Shown here: in pieces, positions 6,718 through 14,042 of the stretch | Layout: each line of letters opens with the position of its first letter | How positions within the stretch are numbered: position 1 is the stretch's first letter | NCBI GenBank assembly: GCA_005888755.1 | Contig: VBBQ01000041.1 | Location: 1-31,079 of the forward strand | Source: Candidatus Bathyarchaeota archaeon | GTDB lineage: Archaea; Thermoproteota; Bathyarchaeia; 40CM-2-53-6 | Reading direction: 5' to 3' | DNA: 31,079 bases | Program-made: the position numbers and the translations under genes | Notes under the pieces: generated by a model | Seen by the model: only the letters and a program-made list of their open reading frames with translations | Databases searched by the model: none | What the model was told of the DNA's origin: nothing

Positions 6718-7536
6718 ATGTTCGAGCTTTTCTTTCGATTTCAGCCGACGACAGGGCACGGGGATCACTACAACCAGTTGACCGAGAAATTTCCAACCGC
6801 AAGGTTCTCACTCTGGTGCAATGGGGGCACGGACGTTCTTGAGATAGAGGCTGCTGGTCTCGGTTCGTTCGAGGAACTGCAGAAGGAGATCACGTCAACC
6901 ACTAATGAACATCTCGATGGGAAGATCATTTCTAAGACATACTGCCAGGACAAGTTCCAGCTGGTGGCCCGGACATGTTGCTGCGGCTCGGACCACAAGA
7001 GGACCCCTATCAGTCCAATCATCAACCGGCACAATTTCATGCGCATACCTCCATTGGTCTTAGTGGGAGGATGGGAATACCATCGTTTGGTGGGTTACGA
7101 TGATAACGATCTGAAGGGACTGCTCAGAGGCTTGGACAAGATCGGCGCGACGGAGGTTTTGCACAAGAAATCCGTGTCCGACGGGATGACAGACGACACG
7201 TTTCTCTTGTCGTTGAGCAGTTTGTTCGGCCAGCTGACTGAGAAGCAGATGAATGCGTTGGTAACTGCGGTGGAGGGAGGGTATTACGAGATCCCGAAAC
7301 GGATTACCGCGGACGATCTAGCTCGAAAGCAAGGGCAGCCTAGGAGTACATTGGAGGAGCATATTCGGAAGGCTGAAAGCAAGATTGTATTGGCTATGGC
7401 GCCCTACATGATGATGTATGCGAGGGTACCGGAGAATCCTCTATTGAACAAAACGAAGGCTGCCGGGGCAACGGTTGGTGCGAGGATGATGAAGCAGGTG
7501 GCTATGCAAATGGCTGCGAAGAGCCGGAACGCATAG
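6718..7536 (+). CDS. HTH_10 (bacterio-opsin activator type) regulator
   Basis: The 272-residue protein ends with the HTH_10 domain seen in archaeal bacterio-opsin activator relatives. It runs from LTEKQMNALVTAVEGGYYEIPKR (about 173-195), through ADDLARKQGQPRSTLEEHIRKAESK to about 222. The tail of about 45 residues is basic. The N-terminal half (about 1-160) is a putative ligand-sensing domain; it contains Cys34, Cys76 and an unusual Cys87-Cys88-Cys89 run followed by Asp/His that could bind metal. A TATA-like GGTTATATGG at 6679-6688 lies about 30 bases before the ATG at 6718, giving a nearly leaderless transcript. The target genes are unknown. The oxidoreductase downstream is on the opposite strand. 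Confidence 0.82.
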   Translation: MFELFFRFQPTTGHGDHYNQLTEKFPTARFSLWCNGGTDVLEIEAAGLGSFEELQKEITSTTNEHLDGKIISKTYCQDKFQLVARTCCCGSDHKRTPISPIINRHNFMRIPPLVLVGGWEYHRLVGYDDNDLKGLLRGLDKIGATEVLHKKSVSDGMTDDTFLLSLSSLFGQLTEKQMNALVTAVEGGYYEIPKRITADDLARKQGQPRSTLEEHIRKAESKIVLAMAPYMMMYARVPENPLLNKTKAAGATVGARMMKQVAMQMAAKSRNA

Positions 7537-7592
7537 CACAATGGAATGAAAGCGGGTCAAAGAGTTGCGGTCTTGAACATACGAGTTAACGT

Positions 7593-8024
7593 TCAGCCGC
7601 TGTCTTGTGTCAAGATCACGACGGGGATTTCCCGCTTGGTCTGACGCTGGTAGTCACTGTATGCCGGGTACATCTTGGTGAGCAACGGCCAGAAGTCGCT
7701 TTTCTCTTCCTCTGACGCCTTTCTTGCAACCATCTTTCTCTTTTCGTCCTTGAGTTGTATCTCTGCATGGGGGTCGTGTCTGAGATTTGTCCACCAGGAG
7801 GGTTCGTTGTCCCTCCCTCCATTCGAGGCGACTATGATGATTCGCTCGCCATCTCTTAGGTAGAGAAGAGGCGTTGTCCTCTTCTTCCCCGTCTTACGCC
7901 CGATGGTTGTCAGAAGAAGGACTGGCGCATTCCGTAACCTACCTCCTACCCTCCCTCTAGAGAGACGGTAGAATGACACATGGGTCCTACTGAAGAGTCG
8001 CTGGCCGTTCATTCGGAACCACAA
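7593..8024 (-). CDS. F420-dependent (Ddn-type) nitroreductase-family oxidoreductase
   Basis: At 143 residues this matches the deazaflavin-dependent nitroreductase family (F420H2-dependent quinone reductases such as Ddn). Diagnostic parts are LLLTTIGRKTGKKRTTPLLYL (about 36-56), the basic strand-loop that holds the F420 phosphate tail, and VASNGGRDNEPSWWTNLRHDP (about 65-85). A C-terminal FWPLLTKMYPAYSDYQ helix follows. It would use F420H2 to reduce quinones or other electrophiles, implying that the host makes F420. The start is uncertain: TTG at 8024 or ATG at 8012. A TATA-like CCATAAAG on the minus strand about 25 bases upstream suggests a leaderless transcript. Confidence 0.9.
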   Translation of the reverse strand: MWFRMNGQRLFSRTHVSFYRLSRGRVGGRLRNAPVLLLTTIGRKTGKKRTTPLLYLRDGERIIIVASNGGRDNEPSWWTNLRHDPHAEIQLKDEKRKMVARKASEEEKSDFWPLLTKMYPAYSDYQRQTKREIPVVILTQDSG

Positions 8025-8119
8025 CCAGGCAACAATTGGTCCACTTTATGGAGCTTTCAAGATGGTTTTTGGCGCCGTGAGACCTGAGCAGCCCCGGGCC
8101 CCGATGAAAAATTCACGGT

Positions 8120-8215
8120 TCAGATTCACTACTGGTTTCAGGACGAGTTCAGGAACAATTTCATTACGAGGTTCAGGACCGATTTCAGTACAAGACCCAG
8201 AACCGATTCTAGTAC
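8120..8215. repeat. degenerate 24-bp tandem repeat
   Basis: Three consecutive 24-base units (8144-8167, 8168-8191, 8192-8215) match each other at 17-18 of 24 positions. A partial fourth unit lies upstream from about 8120. Each unit holds two half-motifs resembling GTTCAGGAC and ATTTCAGTAC. The repeat lies in the roughly 600-base gap between the oxidoreductase and the Ig-like protein. A plus-strand frame reads through it (24 is divisible by three), but nothing else supports coding. Confidence 0.6.
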
Positions 8216-8342
8216 CCGTTTTTCCCGCAGAGTTGGTCAGCGTTTACAGGGCGCGTAATTCATTATGATTATCACGGCTGATGACCCTTCTGCGCCATGA
8301 GAGCTGAGTGGGGACCGCAAGGGGCGCGAGAATTCACTGGTT

Positions 8343-8361
8343 CCCGGTTTCAATAACCGGG
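8343..8361. other. perfect 7-bp hairpin in intergenic region
   Basis: CCCGGTT-TCAAT-AACCGGG forms a perfect 7-bp stem with a 5-base loop. It is followed by GTTCAAG and ATTCAAG half-repeats. No T-run follows, so it is not a classic terminator. The rest of 8216-8570 shows no gene that I can support. Confidence 0.45.
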
Positions 8362-8628
8362 TTCAAGCGCCGGATTCAAGAAAACGTTTCCCGATACTGA
8401 TTCTAAAAGTGAGCTCGTCATCAGTATCCCCACCCATTACTGCCTCAAGAGCTTAGTCTTTCCCAGACCCAATTCCTCGCTCGTCTGGACCACGGTGAGC
8501 CAAATTTGCCATCACCTCTAATCCAACGTAAGAATCATCGAAAGGAAGTCAGTTGAGTAACACAAACGACCAAAACATTTAACCCCACAATCGCTACCCG
8601 TAGCTGTACTGTGCCCTAGGTGTAATTT

Positions 8629-10029
8629 TTGAGAATCTCAATGAAACTGTTTTCCCTGTTCATTCTGTTCACGGGATTGGTCTTCGCGGTTCCACCGGGC
8701 AGTTCGGCGAGTCTGACGCCCCCCGCGCCATCATCAGACTTCACAATGTCCGCCCTTCCAAACGTGCTCACGATTCCGCAAGGCTCAGCCGGGAAAACCA
8801 TAATCCTCCTGACGAGCGTTAACGGTTTTCAAGGAGATGTGACTCTTAGCCCTCCAGTGTCCTGCCTGGCAATTGGCTGCCCAGAGTACACGATAAGCCC
8901 GACAATAGTCCGATTAGCCGCGAATCAGAACACCACAGCCGGCTTCACGATCTACACGTACCCGCAGACACCCCTTGTCACATACAATGTATCTGTGACC
9001 GGCACCAGTGGCAGCCTCTCCCACTCAGCACCCGTCACATTTACGGTCGTGGCCTACGGCCCTCCGGATTTCACAATCTCAGCCAATCCGTCGAACCTAA
9101 CAGTCGTTGCAGGCTCTAACGGCAAGTCCCAGATCATACTGGCCAGCATCAACAGTTTCAATGGAACCATCAAGCTCACAACGTCCCCCGCACCACTCTG
9201 CATCTCATGCCCAGGCTGGAGCATCAGTCCATCCAGCGTCGACCTGCCACCCGGCGGAACCGCTACCTCCATCCTCACCTTCTACACCACAACCGGTACT
9301 CCGCCCACAAAGTGGGTCGTAACAGTGGCCGGAGCGAGCGGCAGCATATCACACAGCGTCGATGTAGCCTTCACCGTTGTTGCGTCCACTCCGGCTCCCG
9401 ACTTTACAATGACTGCCAACCCTAGCAGTCTCAGTATTCCCGCCGGGACCACGGGCAAATCGCTAATTACTCTTACGAGTCTCAACAGTTTCAGTGGGAC
9501 CGTCAACCTTTACACCTCCCCGTCTCCTCTCTGCCCCTCACCTCAATGCGCCACTTGGTCTATCGATCCCGCAAGTGTCAACCTGGTTCCTGATGGAACA
9601 GCCATGGCAACGCTCTCAATCTTTGGTGGAGCCCAAGGAGGCTATGGAAATGTCACCGTCTATGGAAACAGTGGCAGCCTTTCACACTCGGTAATCGTTT
9701 CATTCAAGATCACTCCGTCCCCAGACTTTACAATCACAGTCAGCCCATCCTCCCAAACCGTCAGAAAAGGCTCCATCACAACATTCACGATAAAGGTTAC
9801 AGGAACAAACGGTTTCAACAATACCGTTAATCTGTCCGCGACCATCGCACCCGTCACACGCCATGGTCCCACAACCTCTCTACCCTCCACGGTTCGCCCC
9901 TACTCCACTTCAACCCTAGCTGTTTCAACAGAACGCAGCACACAGCTAGGCACCTACACGATCACTGTGACAGCTACTAGCGGCTCTCTGACACACACCT
10001 CTACAGTGACCGTGACGGTTACAAGTTAG
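8629..10029 (+). CDS. secreted protein with four Ig-like repeats
   Basis: The 466-residue protein has a signal peptide (basic start, hydrophobic LFSLFILFTGLVFAV, small residues near 24-30). Four beta-sandwich repeats follow, each opening with DFT[MI]-x-A/V-x-P and ending GSL[ST]H[ST]-x-x-V-x-F/V-x-V. They begin near residues 37, 147, 258 and 366. Each of the first three has a pair of Cys about 3-6 apart (SCLAIGC, LCISC, LCPSPQC), probably disulphides outside the cell; the fourth lacks them. There is no C-terminal membrane segment or sorting motif, so it is likely released or associated with the S-layer. The start is TTG at 8629, seven bases after AGGTG (8617-8621). A TATA-like CATTTAAC lies at about 8575. 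Confidence 0.82.
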   Translation: MRISMKLFSLFILFTGLVFAVPPGSSASLTPPAPSSDFTMSALPNVLTIPQGSAGKTIILLTSVNGFQGDVTLSPPVSCLAIGCPEYTISPTIVRLAANQNTTAGFTIYTYPQTPLVTYNVSVTGTSGSLSHSAPVTFTVVAYGPPDFTISANPSNLTVVAGSNGKSQIILASINSFNGTIKLTTSPAPLCISCPGWSISPSSVDLPPGGTATSILTFYTTTGTPPTKWVVTVAGASGSISHSVDVAFTVVASTPAPDFTMTANPSSLSIPAGTTGKSLITLTSLNSFSGTVNLYTSPSPLCPSPQCATWSIDPASVNLVPDGTAMATLSIFGGAQGGYGNVTVYGNSGSLSHSVIVSFKITPSPDFTITVSPSSQTVRKGSITTFTIKVTGTNGFNNTVNLSATIAPVTRHGPTTSLPSTVRPYSTSTLAVSTERSTQLGTYTITVTATSGSLTHTSTVTVTVTS

Positions 10030-10566
10030 ACGCATATCCGCCTGAGCCGAGCCAACCGTCGTCCCTAGTCAGACCTAGAATGGGATGCGGTGCCGTGGAA
10101 CCGGCTATTAGAGCGTGAGTACAGCTAGGTACGGCAAGCGATTGTATAGAGTGATTGGCACTTCGTATACAGAGGTGCGGGAGCGTGAGCGAGCCTACGG
10201 ATCGTTATCTCAAAGCTGGAACGGGTTTGGCTCCCTGCTTGGGCGGGACGACTCCACATGCGGAGCCTGCTCGAACGCCAGGAAACCCTGCCGGACTTGT
10301 GTCCCTCTCAGGCGAACCACCTTCATGACGAGAGCTTTTGGATTGGGACGTGAATTTGCATGGTACCGTACAAGTGTGAAGTATGCAGAGACACTTTGAG
10401 CACGCCGGGAGAGTATTGCGGACAACAAATGAAGAGAGTGGCATAGATATCGCCGCCAGCTCAGAAAACCTTCTCCACGGGACCACCGCAACGTTTTCTT
10501 TTACTTGTCCTTCTATTTCTGTCGTGGCAACTCAGGCTCATATGAAATTTAGGAGCATGAAACTGC
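10030..10566. other. 537-base region without a confident gene
   Basis: I find no convincing gene here. One short frame on the plus strand (10360-10446, ATG to TAG, 28 codons) reads YKCEVC near its start, like the first half of a small archaeal zinc finger, but the His ligands are missing. A different plus frame just upstream holds CGAC and CRTC eight residues apart. These may be decayed zinc-finger coding remnants or chance. A TATA-like CATATGAAATTTA at 10539-10551 belongs to the next gene. Confidence 0.4.
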
Positions 10567-11337
10567 ATGTTCACCGTTGAGGAGCGCAATCGTGTCAGAG
10601 ATCTTCTGGTCGAAATGGGCCGGACGGACCGTCGATTGGTCGCAGGCGCATTGGTCGGATCTACTGCGGCAGGCGGTGGGGATCGATGGTCCGACCTTGA
10701 CCTCACCTTTGGGCTAGCTGGCAATGCAACCCTAGACGACGTCTTGGCCGATTGGACAGCCAGTCTCAAAAGCCAGTTCGGAGCTGTTCACCTATTCGAT
10801 CTTCCACATCTGTCGACGATGTACAGAGTCTTCCTGCTGCCCGGCAACCTGCAGGTGGATTTGTCGTTCACTCCAGGGAACAAGTTTCTCGGTCACGGCC
10901 TCAAGTACGACTTGCTCTTCGGGAACCCTCTTGAAAGGGAACAGTCCAAGCCCTTCTCCCCTGAACATGTCTTCGGACTTGCTGTCGTCTATTTACTCCA
11001 TGCTCGTGCCTGCATTGCCCGGGGGAGGATGTGGGAGGCTGAGTACTGTATCAGTGCAGCCCGTGACCAGGCACTATCGCTTGCATGCCATCATCGCGGG
11101 TTGAAGACAAGCTACGGTAGGGGTTTTGATGATTTGCCTCCAGAAACCTTGAAGCCCTTCGCCGAGACCCTTGTGGGTTCGCCTGAAAGACCTCAGCTCC
11201 TAAGGGCACTGAGCAAAACTATCGATGAGCTTCTGCATAATTCACAGGACGTTCATGAGCTTGCATCGAGACTCGAATCGGGGCTACGCGAGCTTGCGTT
11301 GAGTCAATCAGAGGTGGCTGGGGCGCGAAAGAAATAG
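10567..11337 (+). CDS. nucleotidyltransferase of the Pol-beta superfamily
   Basis: The 256-residue protein carries the nucleotidyltransferase signature GS-x10-D-x-D: Gly31-Ser32 in GALVGSTAAGGG, then Asp43 and Asp45 in WSDLDL. A third acidic residue, Asp98, sits in LQVDLSF. These bind the metal-nucleotide and transfer a nucleotidyl group. The C-terminal half (about 130-245) is an all-helical bundle, as in aminoglycoside/lincosamide nucleotidyltransferase-like and HEPN-type proteins. It could modify a small molecule, drug or RNA; sequence alone does not decide. No separate HEPN partner gene follows, so a two-gene MNT/HEPN toxin pair is unlikely. The CATATGAAATTTA TATA region about 25 bases upstream suggests a leaderless ATG at 10567. 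Confidence 0.82.
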   Translation: MFTVEERNRVRDLLVEMGRTDRRLVAGALVGSTAAGGGDRWSDLDLTFGLAGNATLDDVLADWTASLKSQFGAVHLFDLPHLSTMYRVFLLPGNLQVDLSFTPGNKFLGHGLKYDLLFGNPLEREQSKPFSPEHVFGLAVVYLLHARACIARGRMWEAEYCISAARDQALSLACHHRGLKTSYGRGFDDLPPETLKPFAETLVGSPERPQLLRALSKTIDELLHNSQDVHELASRLESGLRELALSQSEVAGARKK

Positions 11338-11406
11338 TCAACCGGATCGATTTGCCGCTATAGTCGAAGTTAGCCTTTTGTAACGGGAATTTGTTCCTTC
11401 GCTGTA

Positions 11407-11805
11407 ATGATCGAACACGTTAACGCGGTAGTGCTTCCTGTGCGCGATGTCGAGAGATGCATGTCGTTCTACCGCGACAAATTGGGATTCAAGCTGAACC
11501 ACAAAGATGACGAAAGCGCTTTCTTGGCTATTGGTGGCAAGGGCGGACTTGTGCTCGGCCTGGTCTCGGTCAATGAAGTCGCCAGGTTGATTTCAGAGGA
11601 ACAAGTTCGACCGCGAGAGGAAACGATCCACCGAACGTATTATGCGGTGTTCGTTGAGGATGTGGACCAGGAGTACGAGGAGCTAAAGCGGAACGGCGTT
11701 CACTTTGTGAAGTCCCCTACGACTCAGCCGTGGGGCCAGCGGATAGCGTACTTCGAGGATCCTGAAGGCAATCTCTGGGAGATCTCTCACTTCCCTAGGC
11801 GGTAG
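11407..11805 (+). CDS. VOC-superfamily (glyoxalase-like) protein
   Basis: The 132-residue protein shows the paired beta-alpha-beta-beta-beta modules of the vicinal oxygen chelate fold. The first is VNAVVLPVRDVERCMSFYRDKLGF (about 5-28). The second is YYAVFVEDVDQEYEELKRNGVHF, ending with the family phrase FEDPEGNLWEI. Likely metal ligands are His4 and the Glu in NLWEI. Members include glyoxalase I, extradiol dioxygenases and antibiotic-binding proteins; the substrate cannot be told here. It stands alone on the plus strand, 69 bases after the nucleotidyltransferase, with no clear ribosome site. Confidence 0.9.
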   Translation: MIEHVNAVVLPVRDVERCMSFYRDKLGFKLNHKDDESAFLAIGGKGGLVLGLVSVNEVARLISEEQVRPREETIHRTYYAVFVEDVDQEYEELKRNGVHFVKSPTTQPWGQRIAYFEDPEGNLWEISHFPRR

Positions 11806-11845
11806 GGACCTTAACGAGATCGGCAGAACAACTACGCATTATGAT

Positions 11846-11870
11846 TAGCGGGACCGGTGGGATTCGCTTG
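11846..11870 (-). repeat. tRNA 3'-end-like direct repeat, copy A
   Basis: On the minus strand this reads GCGAATCCCACCGGTCCCGCTA, which looks like the T-loop to acceptor end of a tRNA. It shares 15 exact bases (plus strand GGGACCGGTGGGATT, 11850-11864), and AGCG just before them with a one-base gap, with copy B at 12782-12809. No D-arm, anticodon arm or 5' acceptor half is present, so it is not a tRNA gene. Confidence 0.45.
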
Positions 11871-11947
11871 GCTGCGCGGTACTTGTGTACCATCCCTCCT
11901 TTTCCACGATATGCGCGAGTCTCCAGGGCTATCGTAGGCCGGTTTTT

Positions 11948-11955
11948 TTTAAATA
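11948..11955 (+). promoter_or_regulatory. TATA box of the exported-protein gene
   Basis: TTTAAATA after a T-run is a good archaeal TATA box. The predicted transcription start near 11978 leaves a leader of about 50 bases carrying GGAGGTGAG (12014-12022) ahead of TTG 12027. Confidence 0.55.
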
Positions 11956-12026
11956 CCCATCCTCAGACGAAACGGGCTTGCTCTGGAGAAGCCTCCGGAT
12001 TACGGGACAGTAGGGAGGTGAGTTGT

Positions 12027-12551
12027 TTGAATAGAAAAGAAGGAGTCGTCGTGACGATCGTAGTACTCGCCGCTTTCACCACCGGGGTCTTTGTATCTGC
12101 TTCAGCATCGCAGGTCCTCAACGTGTTCGTCACAAACTTCCCCAAGACCCATGTTGGACAAGACCCTGCGTCACTCGTCACGCTTCGTTGTCAAGGTTCC
12201 CCCGTGATAGCTCGCCAACTGTTCTGCACCCGATCGCATTCCGATGGAACGCCACCAGAGAATTTCACGGTTCCAGTGGGTACGGTCTTGGTTGTGACCG
12301 ATGTCTCTTGGAGAATAGATGGGGGCAGAGGGTATGCGGGGAACTCGACGATTTTCACCCTTGAGCTTAGACAACAGTTAAGCAACCACAGAAGCTTGGT
12401 TTTCATCTCTTACCAAGTGGCCGACGTGGATGGCGTCGCGTTCAAGGACGAGCATCTGACTACGGGTTTTGTCGTCTCGCCCGGAGTTACGATGGAGGCA
12501 CCATCCGACGCGCTTGCCATACTGTATGGATATCTGGTGAACACTGGATAA
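12027..12551 (+). CDS. exported or membrane-anchored small protein
   Basis: I do not recognise the family. The frame is open from 11841, but the start is set at TTG 12027 because GGAGGTGAG (12014-12022) lies at ideal spacing and a TATA box lies upstream. The codons before it look non-coding and overlap a tRNA-like repeat. The 174-residue product begins with a basic start and a hydrophobic segment (VVVTIVVLAAFTTGVFVSASA), a signal peptide or anchor. A beta-rich extracellular domain of about 140 residues follows, with two Cys (RCQG and LFCTR), probably a disulphide. The phrase VPVGTVLVVTDVSW suggests a jelly-roll or Ig-like sandwich. It lies between the two tRNA-like direct repeats. Confidence 0.65.
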   Translation: MNRKEGVVVTIVVLAAFTTGVFVSASASQVLNVFVTNFPKTHVGQDPASLVTLRCQGSPVIARQLFCTRSHSDGTPPENFTVPVGTVLVVTDVSWRIDGGRGYAGNSTIFTLELRQQLSNHRSLVFISYQVADVDGVAFKDEHLTTGFVVSPGVTMEAPSDALAILYGYLVNTG

Positions 12552-12598
12552 CCCCTGAAATTGCTAGATGTCGTCGTGGAAAAACTGTCACATCCCCC

Positions 12599-12603
12599 TT
12601 TTT
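12599..12603 (+). terminator. T-run terminator candidate
   Basis: A T5 run follows a C-rich stretch about 50 bases after the exported-protein gene. Archaeal termination often occurs at oligo-T, so this may end that transcript. The support is weak. Confidence 0.25.
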
Positions 12604-12781
12604 CCTAAGCCCGATAATTTTGACTATATGCTTTTGTCAACGGTGAGTCAAGGGTTTGATCCGCCTAGCGAGGGAAGGAGCTGGCATGATGTCAAGAGGG
12701 ACAAGAAGTAGATGACTTGCTGAGGCGTACCTTCAAGCTAGTCTACTAGGACGTCGAACGGTACACAAGTGCCGGGTACCT

Positions 12782-12809
12782 CAGCGGGGACCGGTGGGAT
12801 TTGAACTCG
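12782..12809 (-). repeat. tRNA 3'-end-like direct repeat, copy B
   Basis: The minus strand reads GAGTTCAAATCCCACCGGTC followed by CCCGCTG, closely resembling a tRNA from T-loop (TTCAAAT) through the acceptor 3' strand. The T-stem 5' strand (ACGAG) does not pair with CCCAC. No matching 5' acceptor half occurs within about 300 bases, so this is a fragment. Such fragments are the usual scar of integration at a tRNA gene. Confidence 0.5.
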
Positions 12810-12850
12810 TGCGGGAATAGAACGGGGTCTGCTCGCGGACTTGGCTTCGA

Positions 12851-13018
12851 CTAGCGCTTCCTGCCTGGACTAGGCTTGGGACGAATTACGGCGGCGTTCT
12901 GGCCCTTGTCCCACTTGATCTCGACAACATCCCCTTCCTTGATCGTGAACGCTGAGTCTTGAGCCGTTGCAGATGGGATGGTCACATACAGGGTCTGGGC
13001 CTTGCTATGTCTGAACAC
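12851..13018 (-). CDS. AbrB/SpoVT-type DNA-binding protein, small
   Basis: This 55-residue gene reads from GTG 13018 to TAG 12851. The product has the swapped-hairpin AbrB layout: VFRHSKAQTLYVTIPSATA, then the family phrase FTIKEGDVVEIKW, then AAVIRPK and a basic tail. Members are dimeric DNA-binding proteins, often antitoxins or local regulators. GAGG lies five bases before the GTG. The frame stays open and protein-like for about 20 codons upstream, but without a normal start. A TATA-like sequence shared in opposite orientation with the gene at 13082 suggests the two are regulated together. No toxin gene lies next to it on the same strand. Confidence 0.7.
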   Translation of the reverse strand: MFRHSKAQTLYVTIPSATAQDSAFTIKEGDVVEIKWDKGQNAAVIRPKPSPGRKR

Positions 13019-13049
13019 CTTGGCCTCGCCTGCCAGTAATCCTAACGAG

Positions 13050-13058
13050 ACATAAATC
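13050..13058. promoter_or_regulatory. bidirectional TATA-like element
   Basis: ACATAAATC lies about 26 bases before ATG 13082 on the plus strand and, read as GATTTATGT, about 30-35 bases before GTG 13018 on the minus strand. It could serve both divergent genes, giving a leaderless mRNA for the membrane protein. Confidence 0.4.
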
Positions 13059-13081
13059 GGGCGGGGCTCCCCACCGAAGAC

Positions 13082-13876
13082 ATGCCAACCCCGTTGGGAC
13101 TGGCGTTGCTCTTCGCAGAGTCCTTTGTCGTATACTCCCTCCTCCGATACCCTGATGAGAAGTCAACAAAGAAGCTCGCGCAGCGGGTCGACCTTCAGAA
13201 ACATGAGGTTAACCCTCTGCTAACCTTGTTGGCTAGAAAATGGTCGCTCAACGCAGCCTTCCGAGTTACCTGGGTGCTGACAGCTTCGATAATTGCCGCC
13301 GCTGACACGTTCCTGGGAATTACAATAAGCCCGGGAATACCCGCTGTCGCGTTTTTCTTTGGGACTGTACATGTTCTTGCAGCCGCATCGAACATCCAAC
13401 TAGACTATCGGACGAAAAACACGAGTAGAGAAGAGATAGACGCGGAAACATACAAGTTCGCGCGAAGTCTCAGTTCTCTCGATTGGAAGGGACGGTGGAC
13501 CCTCCTCATCGAGAGATACGCCTTCACTTTTGTAGTGACAATAGTCTCTCTGGCCGCCATTTTCCTCTACCTTCTTTCTAGTGCAATAGATCCAACCAGC
13601 GAGTTCTCAAATGTCGGAGCAGTAATATCGAACTTGTCTTCCGTGGAGATAGGCGCGATACTCCTCTTCTTCCCTTCCATATTCTTCGGCAGCATAGCAT
13701 GGTCGCGACGATTGACGAAGTTTTACCGCTCGGGAAAACTGGTTGGACCTGCTGGTCCGGGAGGACAATACATCGAGATCCCGGTTTCGATCGCCGAAGA
13801 AGCGCTGAATATCGCGAAGTCGAAGCAAGCCTCAACAATAAGGCTCCAGCTCAACGCCATACCCTCGACTCCGTAG
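13082..13876 (+). CDS. multi-TM membrane protein, unknown function
   Basis: The 264-residue protein has an N-terminal membrane segment (LALLFAESFVVYSLL). A cytoplasmic stretch of about 35 residues follows, then two membrane segments at about 60-100, a charged loop with NTSREEIDAETYKF, and two further segments near 150-172 and 190-207. The C-terminal soluble region of about 55 residues contains a glycine-rich turn (GPAGPGGQYIEIPVS) and a helix, possibly a small interaction domain. I recognise no family. It is divergent from the AbrB-type gene and probably leaderless from ATG 13082, so control by that AbrB protein is plausible but unproven. Confidence 0.72.
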   Translation: MPTPLGLALLFAESFVVYSLLRYPDEKSTKKLAQRVDLQKHEVNPLLTLLARKWSLNAAFRVTWVLTASIIAAADTFLGITISPGIPAVAFFFGTVHVLAAASNIQLDYRTKNTSREEIDAETYKFARSLSSLDWKGRWTLLIERYAFTFVVTIVSLAAIFLYLLSSAIDPTSEFSNVGAVISNLSSVEIGAILLFFPSIFFGSIAWSRRLTKFYRSGKLVGPAGPGGQYIEIPVSIAEEALNIAKSKQASTIRLQLNAIPSTP

Positions 13877-14042
13877 GCATGTGGGGGACGGGCAAACTCC
13901 AACCAACCTAGCCCAGCTACATGGTAGGGCAAGGCATAGAATATTCCTGAGAGAATATATTCCAACGGGAATGACGGTGATTTCTCCCTTGGGCAAGAGT
14001 CAATAGTCTCCGGCTTTCACTTTTTCCTCCCGGCGATTCTTC

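Noticed and set aside
8120-8215. CRISPR array
   Set aside because: The units are adjacent and degenerate, with no spacers.
8062-8268. A 68-codon plus-strand frame across the 24-bp repeats
   Set aside because: No ribosome site and low-complexity sequence produced by the repeat; not supported as a gene.
10567-11337. MNT/HEPN toxin-antitoxin pair
   Set aside because: The protein is 256 residues with its own helical C-terminal domain, and no small HEPN gene follows; the next gene is a VOC protein.
11841-12026. N-terminal extension of the exported protein to ATG 11841
   Set aside because: The TATA box and ribosome site lie inside this stretch and it overlaps a tRNA-like repeat. TTG 12027 puts the hydrophobic signal segment at the N-terminus.
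12782-12809. A functional tRNA gene
   Set aside because: Only the T-loop to 3' end is recognisable. The T-stem does not pair and no 5' acceptor strand or anticodon arm is found nearby.
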